Shown here piece after piece: positions 24,379 to 32,994 of a stretch of 64,000 bases of DNA. The stretch is taken from contig CAZKGO010000014.1 of the NCBI GenBank assembly GCA_964552235.1, positions 1 to 64,000 of the forward strand. Reading direction: 5' to 3'. Position 1 is the stretch's first letter. Each line of letters begins with the position of its first letter. A model generated the notes under the pieces. The model saw only the letters and a program-made list of their open reading frames with translations. It made no database searches and was not told the origin of the DNA. The position numbers and the translations under genes were made by a program. The stretch is from CAVTHK01 sp964552235 (GTDB taxonomy: Bacteria; Spirochaetota; Spirochaetia; SZUA-6; CAVTHK01).

Positions 24379-25122
24379 ATGGGGCTCCTTGATCGGGTGT
24401 GCGTCGTGCTGGTTCGGCCCGAAGGCGACATCAACGTCGGCTCGGTCTGCCGCGCCATGAAAACGATGGGGCTGCGCAGCCTGCGCCTGGTCGGCGTGGA
24501 GCGAGCCGCCTTCGACGATCAGCGGGTGCGGGCGTGGGCGGTTCACGCCTTCGAGATCTTTGACGGGGCCCGCTTCTGCGCGACCCTGCCCGAGGCGCTC
24601 GCCGACACGGCGCTGGCTGCGGGCATCTCGCGCCGTACGGGAGCCTGGCGCAAGCAGGTGAGCCTGCTGCCCGAGGAGCTGCCGTCCCGGGTCGCCGCCG
24701 CGGGCAGGGGCACGGTGGCCGCCGTGTTCGGCAACGAGCGCACGGGCCTCACCGACGAGGAGATCGGCTTCTGCTCGCTGGCGGTTTCCATCCCGACTTC
24801 GCCGGTCTTCCCGTCGCTGAACCTCTCCCACGCGGTGCAGATCATCGGCTACGTGCTTCGCCGCGCGCAGATCCCCCAGGAGCGCACTCTCCCTGTGGAT
24901 CGCAGCCGGGTCGACGAGCTGGCGCGGCTGTTCACTTCGGCCCTCTACGACCTCGGGTACTTCCGCCACAGCACGGGGCGCAACACCGAGATCCTGGTGC
25001 GCGACGTCCTCAGCCGCGCCTGCCTGAACGAGCACGAAGCGGGGCGGCTGGAGAGCATCTTCCGCACCCTCCCCCACCTCGGCGGCGCCCGAAGGGGCGG
25101 CGCCGGCGCGCGGCGGCCATAG
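24379..25122 (+). CDS. tRNA/rRNA 2'-O-methyltransferase, TrmJ/SpoU family
   Basis: Protein of 247 residues with the knotted SPOUT fold. Motif 1 is GDINVGSVCRAMKTMG, motif 2 AVFGNERTGLTDEEI and motif 3 FPSLNLSHAVQIIGYVLRR. The last two form the SAM-binding knot. By family it methylates the 2'-OH of a tRNA wobble-loop nucleotide (position 32). The C-terminal helical extension is TrmJ-like. TATCAT at 24368-24373 sits five bases before the ATG, so the leader may be very short. It is not obviously in an operon with the divergent HMG-CoA synthase gene. Confidence 0.85.
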   Translation: MGLLDRVCVVLVRPEGDINVGSVCRAMKTMGLRSLRLVGVERAAFDDQRVRAWAVHAFEIFDGARFCATLPEALADTALAAGISRRTGAWRKQVSLLPEELPSRVAAAGRGTVAAVFGNERTGLTDEEIGFCSLAVSIPTSPVFPSLNLSHAVQIIGYVLRRAQIPQERTLPVDRSRVDELARLFTSALYDLGYFRHSTGRNTEILVRDVLSRACLNEHEAGRLESIFRTLPHLGGARRGGAGARRP

Positions 25123-25163
25123 GCTGTTCGCGACCGCCGCTCTGCTGTAGGATTGCCGGTGCC

Positions 25164-26318
25164 ATGACAGTCACAGGGTGCGACGTGTTCACGGGGCGCT
25201 GCGTGAGGGTAGAGATCGCCGGCGAGAGCATCGCGGCCGTCGAGCCGGCGGACGAGCCGGCCGCGGGGCTGCCGTGGCTGGCGCCCGGCTTTTACGATGC
25301 CCAGGTCAACGGCTACGCGGGCCATGACTACAGCTCGCCCGCCATGACCGGCGAGACGGCCGCCCGCGTCGCAGCCGCCCTCGCCGCGTCGGGCACGACG
25401 CAGCACATGGCCACGATCATCACGTCGCCGGCTGACCGCATCACGCGCAACCTCGCGACGCTGGCCGACGCGATCCGCCGCTCGCAGGATCTCGCCGCGG
25501 CCGTCCCCGCGTTCCACCTCGAGGGGCCGTTCATCGCGGCCGAGGACGGCCCGCGAGGCGCCCACGACGCGGCCTACGTCCGCGACCCCGACGTGGGCGA
25601 GCTCGCCGAGTGGCACGCAGCAGCCCGGGGGCGCCTGCGCCTGGTGACGCTGGCGCCCGAGCGACGGGGCGCGGTGGCCTTTATCGAGCGCGCCCGTGAG
25701 CTGGGCGTGACCGTCGGAATCGGACACACGGCGGCCGACGGCGATGCGATCCGCCGGGCCGTCGAGGCCGGCGCCCGCGTCTCGACACACCTCGGCAACG
25801 GCAGCCACCCCGCCCTGCCGCGGCTGCGCAACTACCTCTGGGAGCAGCTGGCCGAGGACCGCCTCGCGGCGGGGCTCATTCCCGACGGCTTTCACCTGCC
25901 CCCGCCGGTGATGCGGGTCTTCGCCCGCGCCAAGGGCCTCGAGCGCCTCTTTCTCGTGAGCGACGCGGGCAGCTGCGCGGGCCTGCCTCCGGGCCGCTAC
26001 CGATGGGACCGCATCGAAGTCGAGGTGTGCGCCGACGGCCACCTCGCCCTGGCGGGCACGTCGCTGCTGGCCGGCGCCGGACACCTGCTCGACTGGGGGC
26101 TGCCTCACTTTGCCGACGCGGTCGGCATCCCGCTCGCCGACACGGTGCGCCTGGCCACGACCAGCCCGGCGCGCGTCTTTGCTCTCGCCGATCCCAAGGA
26201 CTCACTCGTGCCGGGCAGGCCCGCCGACCTGGTGCTGTTCCGTCACCGGCCCGGCGGCGAGCGCCTCCTCATCGAGCAGACGATTCGTCGCGGCAAGGTC
26301 CTGTTCCCGCCAGCCTGA
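25164..26318 (+). CDS. N-acetylglucosamine-6-phosphate deacetylase-like amidohydrolase
   Basis: Protein of 384 residues in the NagA group. Its sequence follows the family: PGFYDAQVNGYAGHDY, FHLEGPFIAAEDGPRGAH, VGIGHTAADGDAIRRAVEAG, STHLGNGSHP, DGFHLPPPVM and LVSDAGSCAG. These supply the metal and substrate residues (Glu in HLEGPF, His in GHTAA and THLGN, Asp in VSDA). It probably deacetylates GlcNAc-6-phosphate in amino-sugar or peptidoglycan recycling. No nagB or PTS gene adjoins it, so a paralogous substrate is possible. Confidence 0.8.
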   Translation: MTVTGCDVFTGRCVRVEIAGESIAAVEPADEPAAGLPWLAPGFYDAQVNGYAGHDYSSPAMTGETAARVAAALAASGTTQHMATIITSPADRITRNLATLADAIRRSQDLAAAVPAFHLEGPFIAAEDGPRGAHDAAYVRDPDVGELAEWHAAARGRLRLVTLAPERRGAVAFIERARELGVTVGIGHTAADGDAIRRAVEAGARVSTHLGNGSHPALPRLRNYLWEQLAEDRLAAGLIPDGFHLPPPVMRVFARAKGLERLFLVSDAGSCAGLPPGRYRWDRIEVEVCADGHLALAGTSLLAGAGHLLDWGLPHFADAVGIPLADTVRLATTSPARVFALADPKDSLVPGRPADLVLFRHRPGGERLLIEQTIRRGKVLFPPA

Positions 26319-26623
26319 GACGCCGGGAGTCAGAACGCTGTCACCCGTCCGGGAGGCACAGCCGCGGCGCGCGCCCCCCGACCCGCCGACAGCCTCCGAA
26401 TCGTGGGCCCCGATCCTTCGCGGCACTGCGACGCGCTCCCAGACCTCGCGGCAAGGGCCTTTGCCGCCAATCGCTGCGGGTGCTGGCCCGGGCGCTGCTG
26501 CCGGCCTGACAGCCGATGCTCGGCTGCTGGGACCACTATTGAGCGCCCGGTTCAGCCCCTGCGGGCGGGTTTGACCGGTCCGCCCGCGGGTAGTAGCCTC
26601 TAGCAAAGGGAGGACGGGTACCC
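26319..26623. other. 305-base intergenic region
   Basis: No convincing gene. It holds a small hairpin (CGGCAA/TTGCCG, 26449-26466), a weak promoter-like pair (TTGACC 26571-26576, TAGCCT 26594-26599, spacer 17) and the ribosome site AAAGGGAGG for the next gene. Confidence 0.5.
26571..26599 (+). promoter_or_regulatory. Possible promoter of the P83/100 gene
   Basis: TTGACC and TAGCCT with a 17-base spacer; the -10 box matches consensus only at positions 1, 2 and 6. It ends 24 bases before the ATG. Confidence 0.4.
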
Positions 26624-28237
26624 ATGCGACGCGCTGCAGTGATGGCGGCGAGCGCAGCCCTGCTCGCCGGAATGGTCTTCGCGATCGACGTGGCCGAAGA
26701 GGAAATCCGGGGAGCGGCCGCCGTCGAGTTCATCAACTACGAGGGACCGCGGGAACTGCAGTTCGATGCGGACGAGGTCCGCGACATCGGCCGCGGGCTC
26801 GCCGCCGAAATCGCCCGCGGCGCCGCGACGGCGCGCTACGGCCGCAAGTACACGGCGCTCCACCTCTTCGATCCCGCCATGCCCGAGCGGCTCGGCGCCG
26901 ACATCATCACCCTCGAGCCTGCGGCGCTGGCCGACCACATCAACACGGTGCGCTACCTCCTGGCCGGTTTCCTCGAGGCCGGCTACGGCTACTCGGCAGC
27001 CGACGCGCGGCTGCTTGCGGTCTTCGTGACCTACTACAACGCCGTGCACAGGGGCGACATCCCCTACTTCGGCCGCGTCTATCAGCCGCGCGTCCTCGAC
27101 AACATCACGGCAGCGAACGCCGGCCTCGCCCGCCGCTACAGCGAGTGGGCCGGCGCCTCCCGCATCCTGATACCCCTCACGGAGCGGGCCGGCCGCCGAG
27201 GTCCCGGCGCCCTCGACACCTCGGCGCTGACCGACAAGCGCGTCGTGGAGGAGCTGCGCAAGCGCGAGGACCGGGGCGTGGAAGAGCGCAAGGAGATGGT
27301 GGCGCTCAAGGAGCGCGAAACCGCGGCTGCCGACCGGGAAACGGCGGAAAAGCGCGCGGCTGTCGAACGGGAGAAAGCCGCGCTGGCCGCCGAGCAGAAG
27401 AGGCTGGACGAAGAGAAGAAGGCCGCGGCCGAGCGCGCCGCTGCCGGCGATGCCGCAGAGGCGGCACGCCGGGAGGCGGAGATCGCCCGGGCCAGGGAGG
27501 AGCAGGCTGCCCGGCAAAAGGCGATCGAAGAGAAGGAGGCCGAGGTGGCCAGGGAAGAGGCCAGGGCGGCGGCCAAGCAGGAGGAGATCGCGCAGGACAA
27601 GGCCGAGGTCAAGCGCGACGAGCGCATCGTCGAGGCGCGCAAGGACCCCGAGAAGATCGTGAGCGAGCTGGAGGCCAGGGAGGCGGAGCTCGCGCGCATG
27701 GGCCAGCCGATCGCGAAGAACAGGCTCTACTACCTCAAGGTCAAGAGCTACCTCACGGACGGCCACTACGCCAACGAGCTGTACGCCATCGACGCGCTGA
27801 GCGGCGAGATCCTGTACAAGGCCCCGGAAAAGCCCCACATCGCCGGTCACCAGTACACGGTTCTCGCCGAGGGGCCGAGCCAGGGCGTGCTCGTGCTCAC
27901 CCACCAGGACGACCACCGCGAGGCTCACTACCTCACGCTGCTCGATCTCGACACGCTCGAGCCGACGCGCATCGGCTCCAACGCGATCTTCCACAGGAGC
28001 TTCGTCGAGAAGCGAGGCGACTTCTTCTATGCCATTGACTTCAGGGGCGAAGGCGACTTCCGCCTCGGCAAGTACGACATCCAGCTCAAGCAGGTGGCCG
28101 AATCGGTCGAGCGGATCGACCCGGACACGGTGTTCCACATCTACGGCGACCTGATCTTCGTCAACAGCCCGAGCAAGCGGGTGCTCGTGCTCAACGCCGC
28201 CGATCTGTCGAAGCTGCGGGAGCTCGACCTGCGGTAG
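26624..28237 (+). CDS. P83/100-family secreted coiled-coil protein
   Basis: Secreted protein of 537 residues of the type first known as the Borrelia P83/100 antigen, a largely spirochaetal family. The signal peptide ends after AGMVFA (about 20). The N-terminal domain (about 20-180) includes VEFINYEGP, LRYLLAGFLEAGYGYS-like sequence (here VRYLLAGFLEAGYGYS) and FVTYYNAVHRGDIPYFG. A long charged Glu/Lys/Ala coiled coil follows (about 205-355). The C-terminal domain (about 365-537) looks beta-rich, with repeated short strands such as ALSGEILYKAPEK. Its function is unknown; a periplasmic or outer-surface structural role is usual conjecture. It is transcribed alone. Confidence 0.82.
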   Translation: MRRAAVMAASAALLAGMVFAIDVAEEEIRGAAAVEFINYEGPRELQFDADEVRDIGRGLAAEIARGAATARYGRKYTALHLFDPAMPERLGADIITLEPAALADHINTVRYLLAGFLEAGYGYSAADARLLAVFVTYYNAVHRGDIPYFGRVYQPRVLDNITAANAGLARRYSEWAGASRILIPLTERAGRRGPGALDTSALTDKRVVEELRKREDRGVEERKEMVALKERETAAADRETAEKRAAVEREKAALAAEQKRLDEEKKAAAERAAAGDAAEAARREAEIARAREEQAARQKAIEEKEAEVAREEARAAAKQEEIAQDKAEVKRDERIVEARKDPEKIVSELEAREAELARMGQPIAKNRLYYLKVKSYLTDGHYANELYAIDALSGEILYKAPEKPHIAGHQYTVLAEGPSQGVLVLTHQDDHREAHYLTLLDLDTLEPTRIGSNAIFHRSFVEKRGDFFYAIDFRGEGDFRLGKYDIQLKQVAESVERIDPDTVFHIYGDLIFVNSPSKRVLVLNAADLSKLRELDLR

Positions 28238-28356
28238 CGCCCGCCGCGGTCTCGAGGTGCGCGCCGACTCCTTGGCCGCGCTCGTGCGCGGCCGGTTGAC
28301 ACGGCGTTCGCGTCCCCTCAGAGTGAGGGCCTTACTATCGGGCTCTGGAGGCTCAC

Positions 28357-28920
28357 GTGGCGGTTCCCGATCGACAGCAGGCGCTTGCCCTGCTCATGGA
28401 GTTCAACAAGACCGACAGCCTGATCAAGCACGCCCTCGCCGTCGAGGCGGTGATGCGCGCCTTCGCGCGCAAGCGGGGCGAGGACGAGGAGAAGTGGGGG
28501 GTCATCGGCCTCATCCACGACCTCGACTACGAGAAGTACCCCGAGCAGCACTGCACCATGAGCCGCCGCATCCTCGAGGAGCGCGGCTGGCCGCCCGACT
28601 ACGTGAGGGCCGTGATGGCCCACGGCTGGGGTATCTGCACCGACGTCGAGCCGCAGAGCGAGCTGGAAAAGGTGCTGTACACCATCGACGAGCTCACGGG
28701 CCTCGTCGTGACCACCGCGCTCGTGCGTCCCTCGCGCAGCCTGATGGACCTCGAGGCCTCCTCGGTGCGCAAGAAGTGGAAGGACAAGCGGTTCGCCGCG
28801 GGCGTCAACCGCGAGGTCATCGAGAAGGGCGCGGCGATGCTCGGCATGCCGCTCAATGACGTGATCCAGAACACGATCCTGGGAATGCGGGAAATCGCCG
28901 GAGAGCTCGGGCTCAAGTAG
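28357..28920 (+). CDS. HD-domain metal-dependent phosphohydrolase
   Basis: Cytoplasmic protein of 187 residues. The HD signature residues are His25 in LIKHALAVE, His54-Asp55 in GLIHDLDYEKYPEQH, His89 in VMAHGWG and Asp111 in YTIDELTGL. Such small HD proteins hydrolyse nucleotides or cyclic nucleotides; this subgroup is not characterised. The GTG start is supported by GGAGG five bases upstream. No partner gene is apparent. Confidence 0.85.
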   Translation: MAVPDRQQALALLMEFNKTDSLIKHALAVEAVMRAFARKRGEDEEKWGVIGLIHDLDYEKYPEQHCTMSRRILEERGWPPDYVRAVMAHGWGICTDVEPQSELEKVLYTIDELTGLVVTTALVRPSRSLMDLEASSVRKKWKDKRFAAGVNREVIEKGAAMLGMPLNDVIQNTILGMREIAGELGLK

Positions 28921-28933
28921 CCCGGCGCAAGGC

Positions 28934-29068
28934 TCACGGCGATGCCGGCCCGCCCGTCGCCGGCCTCCGCGGCCGGGCCGCACGGGGCGCCGCGGGTCGC
29001 ACAGCCGGCTGCTGCGCGGCGGCGACGGCCGGCAGCGCGAGCAGGCAGGCGAGCACGAACGCTCCCAT
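28934..29068 (-). CDS. Possible 44-residue secreted peptide
   Basis: Short reading frame from ATG 29068 starting MGAFVLACLLALPAVAAA, a textbook signal peptide, followed by a 24-residue Pro/Arg/Ala tail (QQPAVRPAAPRAARPRRP...). No ribosome site is visible and the tail is low complexity. It could be a real small envelope peptide, or chance in GC-rich DNA. It lies in the otherwise empty 289-base gap between the HD gene and the next gene. Confidence 0.3.
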   Translation of the reverse strand: MGAFVLACLLALPAVAAAQQPAVRPAAPRAARPRRPATGGPASP

Positions 29069-29106
29069 GAGCCGCAGTGTAGCGCACTTGCGTGCGCTGG
29101 CCGCCC

Positions 29107-29136
29107 TTGATGCGCGCGGAGATTCCTGCCTAATAT
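29107..29136 (+). promoter_or_regulatory. Promoter of the KBL/AONS-type gene
   Basis: TTGATG (29107-29112) and TAATAT (29131-29136) with an 18-base spacer, about 70 bases before the GTG start. Confidence 0.5.
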
Positions 29137-29208
29137 GGAAGCGGCCTCGACGGCATCGGCATCCGAAGCGGCACCCTGCCCCCGATCGACACACCCACGG
29201 AGGTTCGC

Positions 29209-30453
29209 GTGAAAGACCTGTTCGACAAGTGCAGGACCGACCAGGGCAGCTTTGGCGCCTTTCGGGCGGCGGGCGACGAGTACTTCACCCGCCCCGTCCT
29301 CAACAGCAAGCCGGGGCCCCACATGGAGTTCGCCGGCAAGCCGGTCGTCATGTGGGCGATCAACAACTACACCGGCATCTGCGACAACGAAGAGGTCAAG
29401 GAGGCCGCGCGCGACGCTCTCGAGAAGTGGGGCACCTTCAGTCCGATGGGCTCGCGCATGCTCACGGGCAACACGCGCTACCACAAGGAGCTGGAGGCGC
29501 GGCTGGCCGAGTACCTGCAGAAGCCGGCCGCGATCCTGTTCAACTACGGCTACCTCGGCGTGCTTGCCACGATGAGCGCGCTGCTCGGGCCCGACGACCA
29601 GCTGATCATCGACCGGCTCTGCCACGCGAGCATCGTCGACGGCGCGATGCTCTCGACGTTCGGGCGCCGCTTCCGCACCTTTCGACACAACAACCTGAAC
29701 CACCTCGAGCAGCTGCTCAAGCAGGCCAACAAGGAACGCAAGGGCGGGGTCCTGATCGCCATCGAAGGCGTCTACGGGATGCGCGGCGACCTGGCCGCGC
29801 TGCCGGGGATCTGCGAGCTCAAGGACCGCTACGAGGCGCGGCTGTTCATGGACGACGCCCACGGCTTCGGCGTGATGGGCAGCAACGGCAGGGGCCTCGG
29901 CGAGCACTTCGGCGTGCAGGACAAGGTGGACCTCTACTTCGGCACGTTTGCCAAGGCTTTTGCCGCGATCGGCGGCGTGACGGCGGGCCCTGCCGAGGCG
30001 ATCGACTGGGTCCGCTACAACGGCCGGACCAACGTCTTTGCCAAGGCGCTGCCCATGGTGTACGTCGCTGCCGTGACCAAGAGCCTGGAGGTGCTGCAGA
30101 GACGTCCGCAGCTGCGCGAGCGCATGTGGGCCGTGGCGCGGAGGCTGCAGAAGGGCCTCGTCGAGCTCGGCTTCGATATCGGCGACACCCGCAGCCCGAT
30201 CACCCCCGTCTACGTGCCGGCGGGCAGCGCCGAGCTGGGCATGCAGATGATCCGCATGCTGCGCGAGGACTACGGCGTCTTCGTCTCGGGCGTCACCTAC
30301 CCCGTCGTGCCTATGGGCGTCATCCTGTTCCGCATGATCCCGACGGCGTCGCACACCGACGAGGACGTCGACCGCACGCTCGAGGCCTTCAGGAACATGC
30401 GCGACCGCCTGGCGCTCGATCTCGCGAAGAAGCCGTCGCAGGAGAATCGGTAG
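29209..30453 (+). CDS. Alpha-oxoamine synthase-family PLP enzyme (KBL/AONS/SPT-like)
   Basis: Protein of 414 residues, fold type I. Lys249 in GTFAKAFAAIGG is the PLP lysine, with Asp215-Asp216-Ala-His218 in MDDAHGFGVMG and His139 in RLCHASIVDG stacking on the cofactor. The family joins an amino acid to an acyl-CoA: glycine (KBL), alanine (biotin AONS) or serine (sphingolipid SPT). No biotin or threonine-degradation gene is adjacent, so the product is undetermined. The extended N-terminus DEYFTRPVLNSKPGPHMEF is unlike BioF. The GTG start has CGGAGG upstream. Confidence 0.83.
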   Translation: MKDLFDKCRTDQGSFGAFRAAGDEYFTRPVLNSKPGPHMEFAGKPVVMWAINNYTGICDNEEVKEAARDALEKWGTFSPMGSRMLTGNTRYHKELEARLAEYLQKPAAILFNYGYLGVLATMSALLGPDDQLIIDRLCHASIVDGAMLSTFGRRFRTFRHNNLNHLEQLLKQANKERKGGVLIAIEGVYGMRGDLAALPGICELKDRYEARLFMDDAHGFGVMGSNGRGLGEHFGVQDKVDLYFGTFAKAFAAIGGVTAGPAEAIDWVRYNGRTNVFAKALPMVYVAAVTKSLEVLQRRPQLRERMWAVARRLQKGLVELGFDIGDTRSPITPVYVPAGSAELGMQMIRMLREDYGVFVSGVTYPVVPMGVILFRMIPTASHTDEDVDRTLEAFRNMRDRLALDLAKKPSQENR

Positions 30454-30487
30454 GGCCGAATCCCGGCCGGACGCCGGCTGCCCCCCG

Positions 30488-31129
30488 TCACACCCGCCGA
30501 CCCGGCCACCGGCACAGGTCGGCGAGGCCGCACTGCGGGCACAGCGGCGAGCGCGCGCGGCAGACCAGCCGGCCGTGGGCGTTGGCAGCCATGGAAAAGC
30601 GCGTCTGCCGGTCGGGCGGCACGATGGCGCGCAGCTCGGTCTCGATGCGGCCCGGGTCGTCGGCCCCGGCAAGACCCAGCCGCCGGACCACGCGGCGGAA
30701 GTGCGTGTCCACGATGATCGCCGGCTCGCCGAACAGCAGCCCCGCCACCACGTTGCCTGTCTTGCGGCCGACTCCCGGCAGCGTCGCCAGCTCATCCACC
30801 GTGCGAGGCAGCCGGCCGTCGTAGCGATCGAGGAGCAGGCGCGCGGCCTTCTTCAGGTTCCTCGACTTCTGCCTGTAGAAGCCCGTCGAGCGCACGAGGC
30901 GCTCGAGCTCGGCGAGGGGGATCGCGGCGAGCGAGGCCGCGTCGGGGCACCGAGCGAACAGGGCGGGCGTCACGCGGTTGACCTGCTCGTCGGTGCACTG
31001 CGCAGACAGCACCGTGGCCGCCAGCAGCTCGAACCCGTTGCGGAAATGGAGGCGCGGCCGCTCGTCGGGGTAGAGGCGCAGCAGCCGCTCGACCGTGGCA
31101 GCCGCCGATGCTCTCGAGGGCCGGCTCAC
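30488..31129 (-). CDS. nth: Endonuclease III (DNA glycosylase/AP lyase)
   Basis: Base-excision repair enzyme of 213 residues. The helix-hairpin-helix with catalytic Lys123 is LPGVGRKTGNVVAG; the catalytic Asp141 is in IIVDTHFRRVVRRLGL. Four cysteines at 190, 197, 200 and 206 have the C-x6-C-x2-C-x5-C spacing of the Nth [4Fe-4S] cluster. It starts at a GTG eight bases after the stop of the DHH-CBS gene, so they are probably co-transcribed. Confidence 0.95.
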   Translation of the reverse strand: MSRPSRASAAATVERLLRLYPDERPRLHFRNGFELLAATVLSAQCTDEQVNRVTPALFARCPDAASLAAIPLAELERLVRSTGFYRQKSRNLKKAARLLLDRYDGRLPRTVDELATLPGVGRKTGNVVAGLLFGEPAIIVDTHFRRVVRRLGLAGADDPGRIETELRAIVPPDRQTRFSMAANAHGRLVCRARSPLCPQCGLADLCRWPGRRV

Positions 31130-31136
31130 CGCGCGC

Positions 31137-32486
31137 CTATCCGGGTTCCCGCGGCCTGCTGAGCTCAGCGTGCACCTCGCGGTTGCGGGCGCTGCCGTGC
31201 TCGAGAAAGCGCAGCAGGTCGGCCCGGGTCACGATGCCGAGGAGATTCCCCTGCGCGGTGATCGGAAGTCGGCCCACCGCCTTCGCGTACATGATCCGCT
31301 CGATCTCGGCGGCCGTGGCTGCCGGCCCGCAGGTGTGCACGGGCCGCGACATGTAGGCCGTCACCGGCGCGTGCATCGCGGCGGCCCTGCGTCCCTTCAT
31401 GATGTCGCGCAGGGTGAGGAATCCGACCACGGCTCCCGCGGAATCGACGACGGGCGCGCCCGCGTGGTTGACCTGCTCCAGGAAGATCGAGGCGGCCAGC
31501 AGGTCCCAGTCGCTGCGGACCGTGTGCACCGGCTCGCTCATGAGGTCCGCCGCGGTCACCGCCGGCGACAGCGTCCGCTCGAGGTAGCGCACCAGCAGCG
31601 CCGCGGCCTCGCCTCCGCCCTGGCCCTTGATCAGGGCCGAGGCCGCCTGCGGGTGCCCTCCCCCGCCAAAGGGCTCCAGCAGCTTGTTCAGCATCAGGCC
31701 GTCCTTGCGCGTGCGCGCCACGATGAGCGAGCGCGGTCCCTTGCGGAAGCCGAACACGACGAACAGCGCGTCGGGCTCCTCGATCTCGAACACCTTTTCC
31801 ACGACCGCGGCCAGGCCGGGAACCTGGTCCTCGAGCTCGAGGCTGCACAGCTGCACGGAGTGCCCGTTGATGCTGCGGTGGGCGAGGCCGTTGAGCATCC
31901 GGTGAAAGAGGTCGACCTGCTGCTCGTCGCGCAGCGACTTCAGCAGGCTGTCGAGCACCGCGACAGAGGCGCCGCGCTCCAGGAGAAACGAGGCGACCTC
32001 GAAGTCCCGGGCCGTGACGCTGGTATGGGTAAAGCGGCCGGTCTCCGCGTAGATGCCCAGCAGCGCCAGCGTCGCTTCGTCGGCGCCCACCGGCAGCCGC
32101 CGGTTCATCACGTCGATGCCGAGGAGCGTCGTGCTGGAGCCGCACGGCTGCTCGTGGATCACGGCGCCCGGGATGTCGGCGCTGTCTGCGGGATGGTGAT
32201 CGAAGACCAGGACCTCGCCCCGGTAGCCGGGCATCATCTCCAGGAACTCGCGGATGCGGGCGCTGGAGCGGGTGTCGACGACCACCACGTGCTCGATCGA
32301 CTGGCCGCGCAGCTCCTCTGCGCCGAGGAACGCGAGCTGCCTCTCGAACAGGTGGTAGGCGTTGAGGGCCGCGGGGTGGATCAGGTGGCTTCGCACCGGC
32401 CGGTGGTCGGGGAACAGCTGCCGCGCCAGGACCATCGCGCCGATGCAGTCCAGATCGGTGTTCGTGTGCCCGACGATGATCTTCAC
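31137..32486 (-). CDS. DHH phosphoesterase with two CBS domains
   Basis: Protein of 449 residues. The DHH domain has GHTNTDLDCIGA (Asp11, Asp13) and LVFDHHPADS (DHH at 96-98), and the DHHA1 domain has FGGGGHPQAAS (274-282). Two CBS domains follow (about 310-370 and 375-432). The order matches the front half of a class of long tRNA nucleotidyltransferases, but the poly(A)-polymerase domain is absent and a stop follows directly. It may cleave nanoRNA or cyclic dinucleotides under adenylate control. It precedes nth in the same direction. Confidence 0.85.
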   Translation of the reverse strand: MKIIVGHTNTDLDCIGAMVLARQLFPDHRPVRSHLIHPAALNAYHLFERQLAFLGAEELRGQSIEHVVVVDTRSSARIREFLEMMPGYRGEVLVFDHHPADSADIPGAVIHEQPCGSSTTLLGIDVMNRRLPVGADEATLALLGIYAETGRFTHTSVTARDFEVASFLLERGASVAVLDSLLKSLRDEQQVDLFHRMLNGLAHRSINGHSVQLCSLELEDQVPGLAAVVEKVFEIEEPDALFVVFGFRKGPRSLIVARTRKDGLMLNKLLEPFGGGGHPQAASALIKGQGGGEAAALLVRYLERTLSPAVTAADLMSEPVHTVRSDWDLLAASIFLEQVNHAGAPVVDSAGAVVGFLTLRDIMKGRRAAAMHAPVTAYMSRPVHTCGPAATAAEIERIMYAKAVGRLPITAQGNLLGIVTRADLLRFLEHGSARNREVHAELSRPREPG

Positions 32487-32577
32487 GAGCCATCATCACC
32501 CCGCCGTTGCCCCGCGTCAACTCCGCCGCGCGGCGCCGGCCGTGGACAGGCCGCCGCCGCCGGCCTAATCTGCGGCC

Positions 32578-32994
32578 ATGAGCCGCCGAAGCGCCGCGGG
32601 CACCTGCTGGCTGTATATACTCGAGCTCGCCAACGGGCACCTGTACACCGGCTACGCCCGCGACTGCGCCCGCCGCTACCTGGAGCACCTGCGCGGCCGC
32701 GGCGCCCGCTCGACGCGCATCTCGGCGCCGCTGCGCCTGGCTGCCGCCTGGAAGCTGCGCTGCACGATCGGGGACGCCCTCCGACTGGAGGTCAAGGTGA
32801 AGGAAGGCGGCCGCCCCCTGAAGCGGCGCCTGATCGCCGAGCCGGCGCACCTGCGCGCCCTCGTGCGCCGCGTCGGCCTGGGCGTCCGCGTCAGCCTGGT
32901 CGACCCAGCCTCGATCGAGGCCGGCTGCCGGGCCCTGCTGCGCGCCGCTCAGGCGCGCACGACGCGGTCGCGTCCCTCGCGCTTGGCCCGGTAG
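32578..32994 (+). CDS. GIY-YIG nuclease-fold protein (UPF0213/YhbQ-like)
   Basis: Protein of 138 residues. WLYILELANGHLYTGYARDCARRYLEHLRGRGARSTR-type sequence gives the GIY-YIG core (YIL...LYTGY), the catalytic Arg region and the family tail. YhbQ-like proteins are small single-domain nucleases of uncertain role. The C-terminal 25 or so residues extend beyond the usual domain and overlap the convergent GGDEF gene by 46 bases. The ATG at 32578 has no strong Shine-Dalgarno. Confidence 0.8.
   Translation: MSRRSAAGTCWLYILELANGHLYTGYARDCARRYLEHLRGRGARSTRISAPLRLAAAWKLRCTIGDALRLEVKVKEGGRPLKRRLIAEPAHLRALVRRVGLGVRVSLVDPASIEAGCRALLRAAQARTTRSRPSRLAR

Noticed and set aside
29209..30453. BioF in a biotin cluster
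   Set aside because: No bioA, bioB or bioD is nearby, and the N-terminal extension differs from BioF, so only the family is assigned.
28318..30795. Long minus-strand frame (825 codons)
   Set aside because: It is antisense to the HD and KBL/AONS-type genes, which have intact catalytic motifs; no domain is recognisable in it.
32578..32994. Homing endonuclease reading of the GIY-YIG protein
   Set aside because: Its length and flanking motifs fit the small UPF0213/YhbQ type; there is no intron or extra DNA-binding domain.
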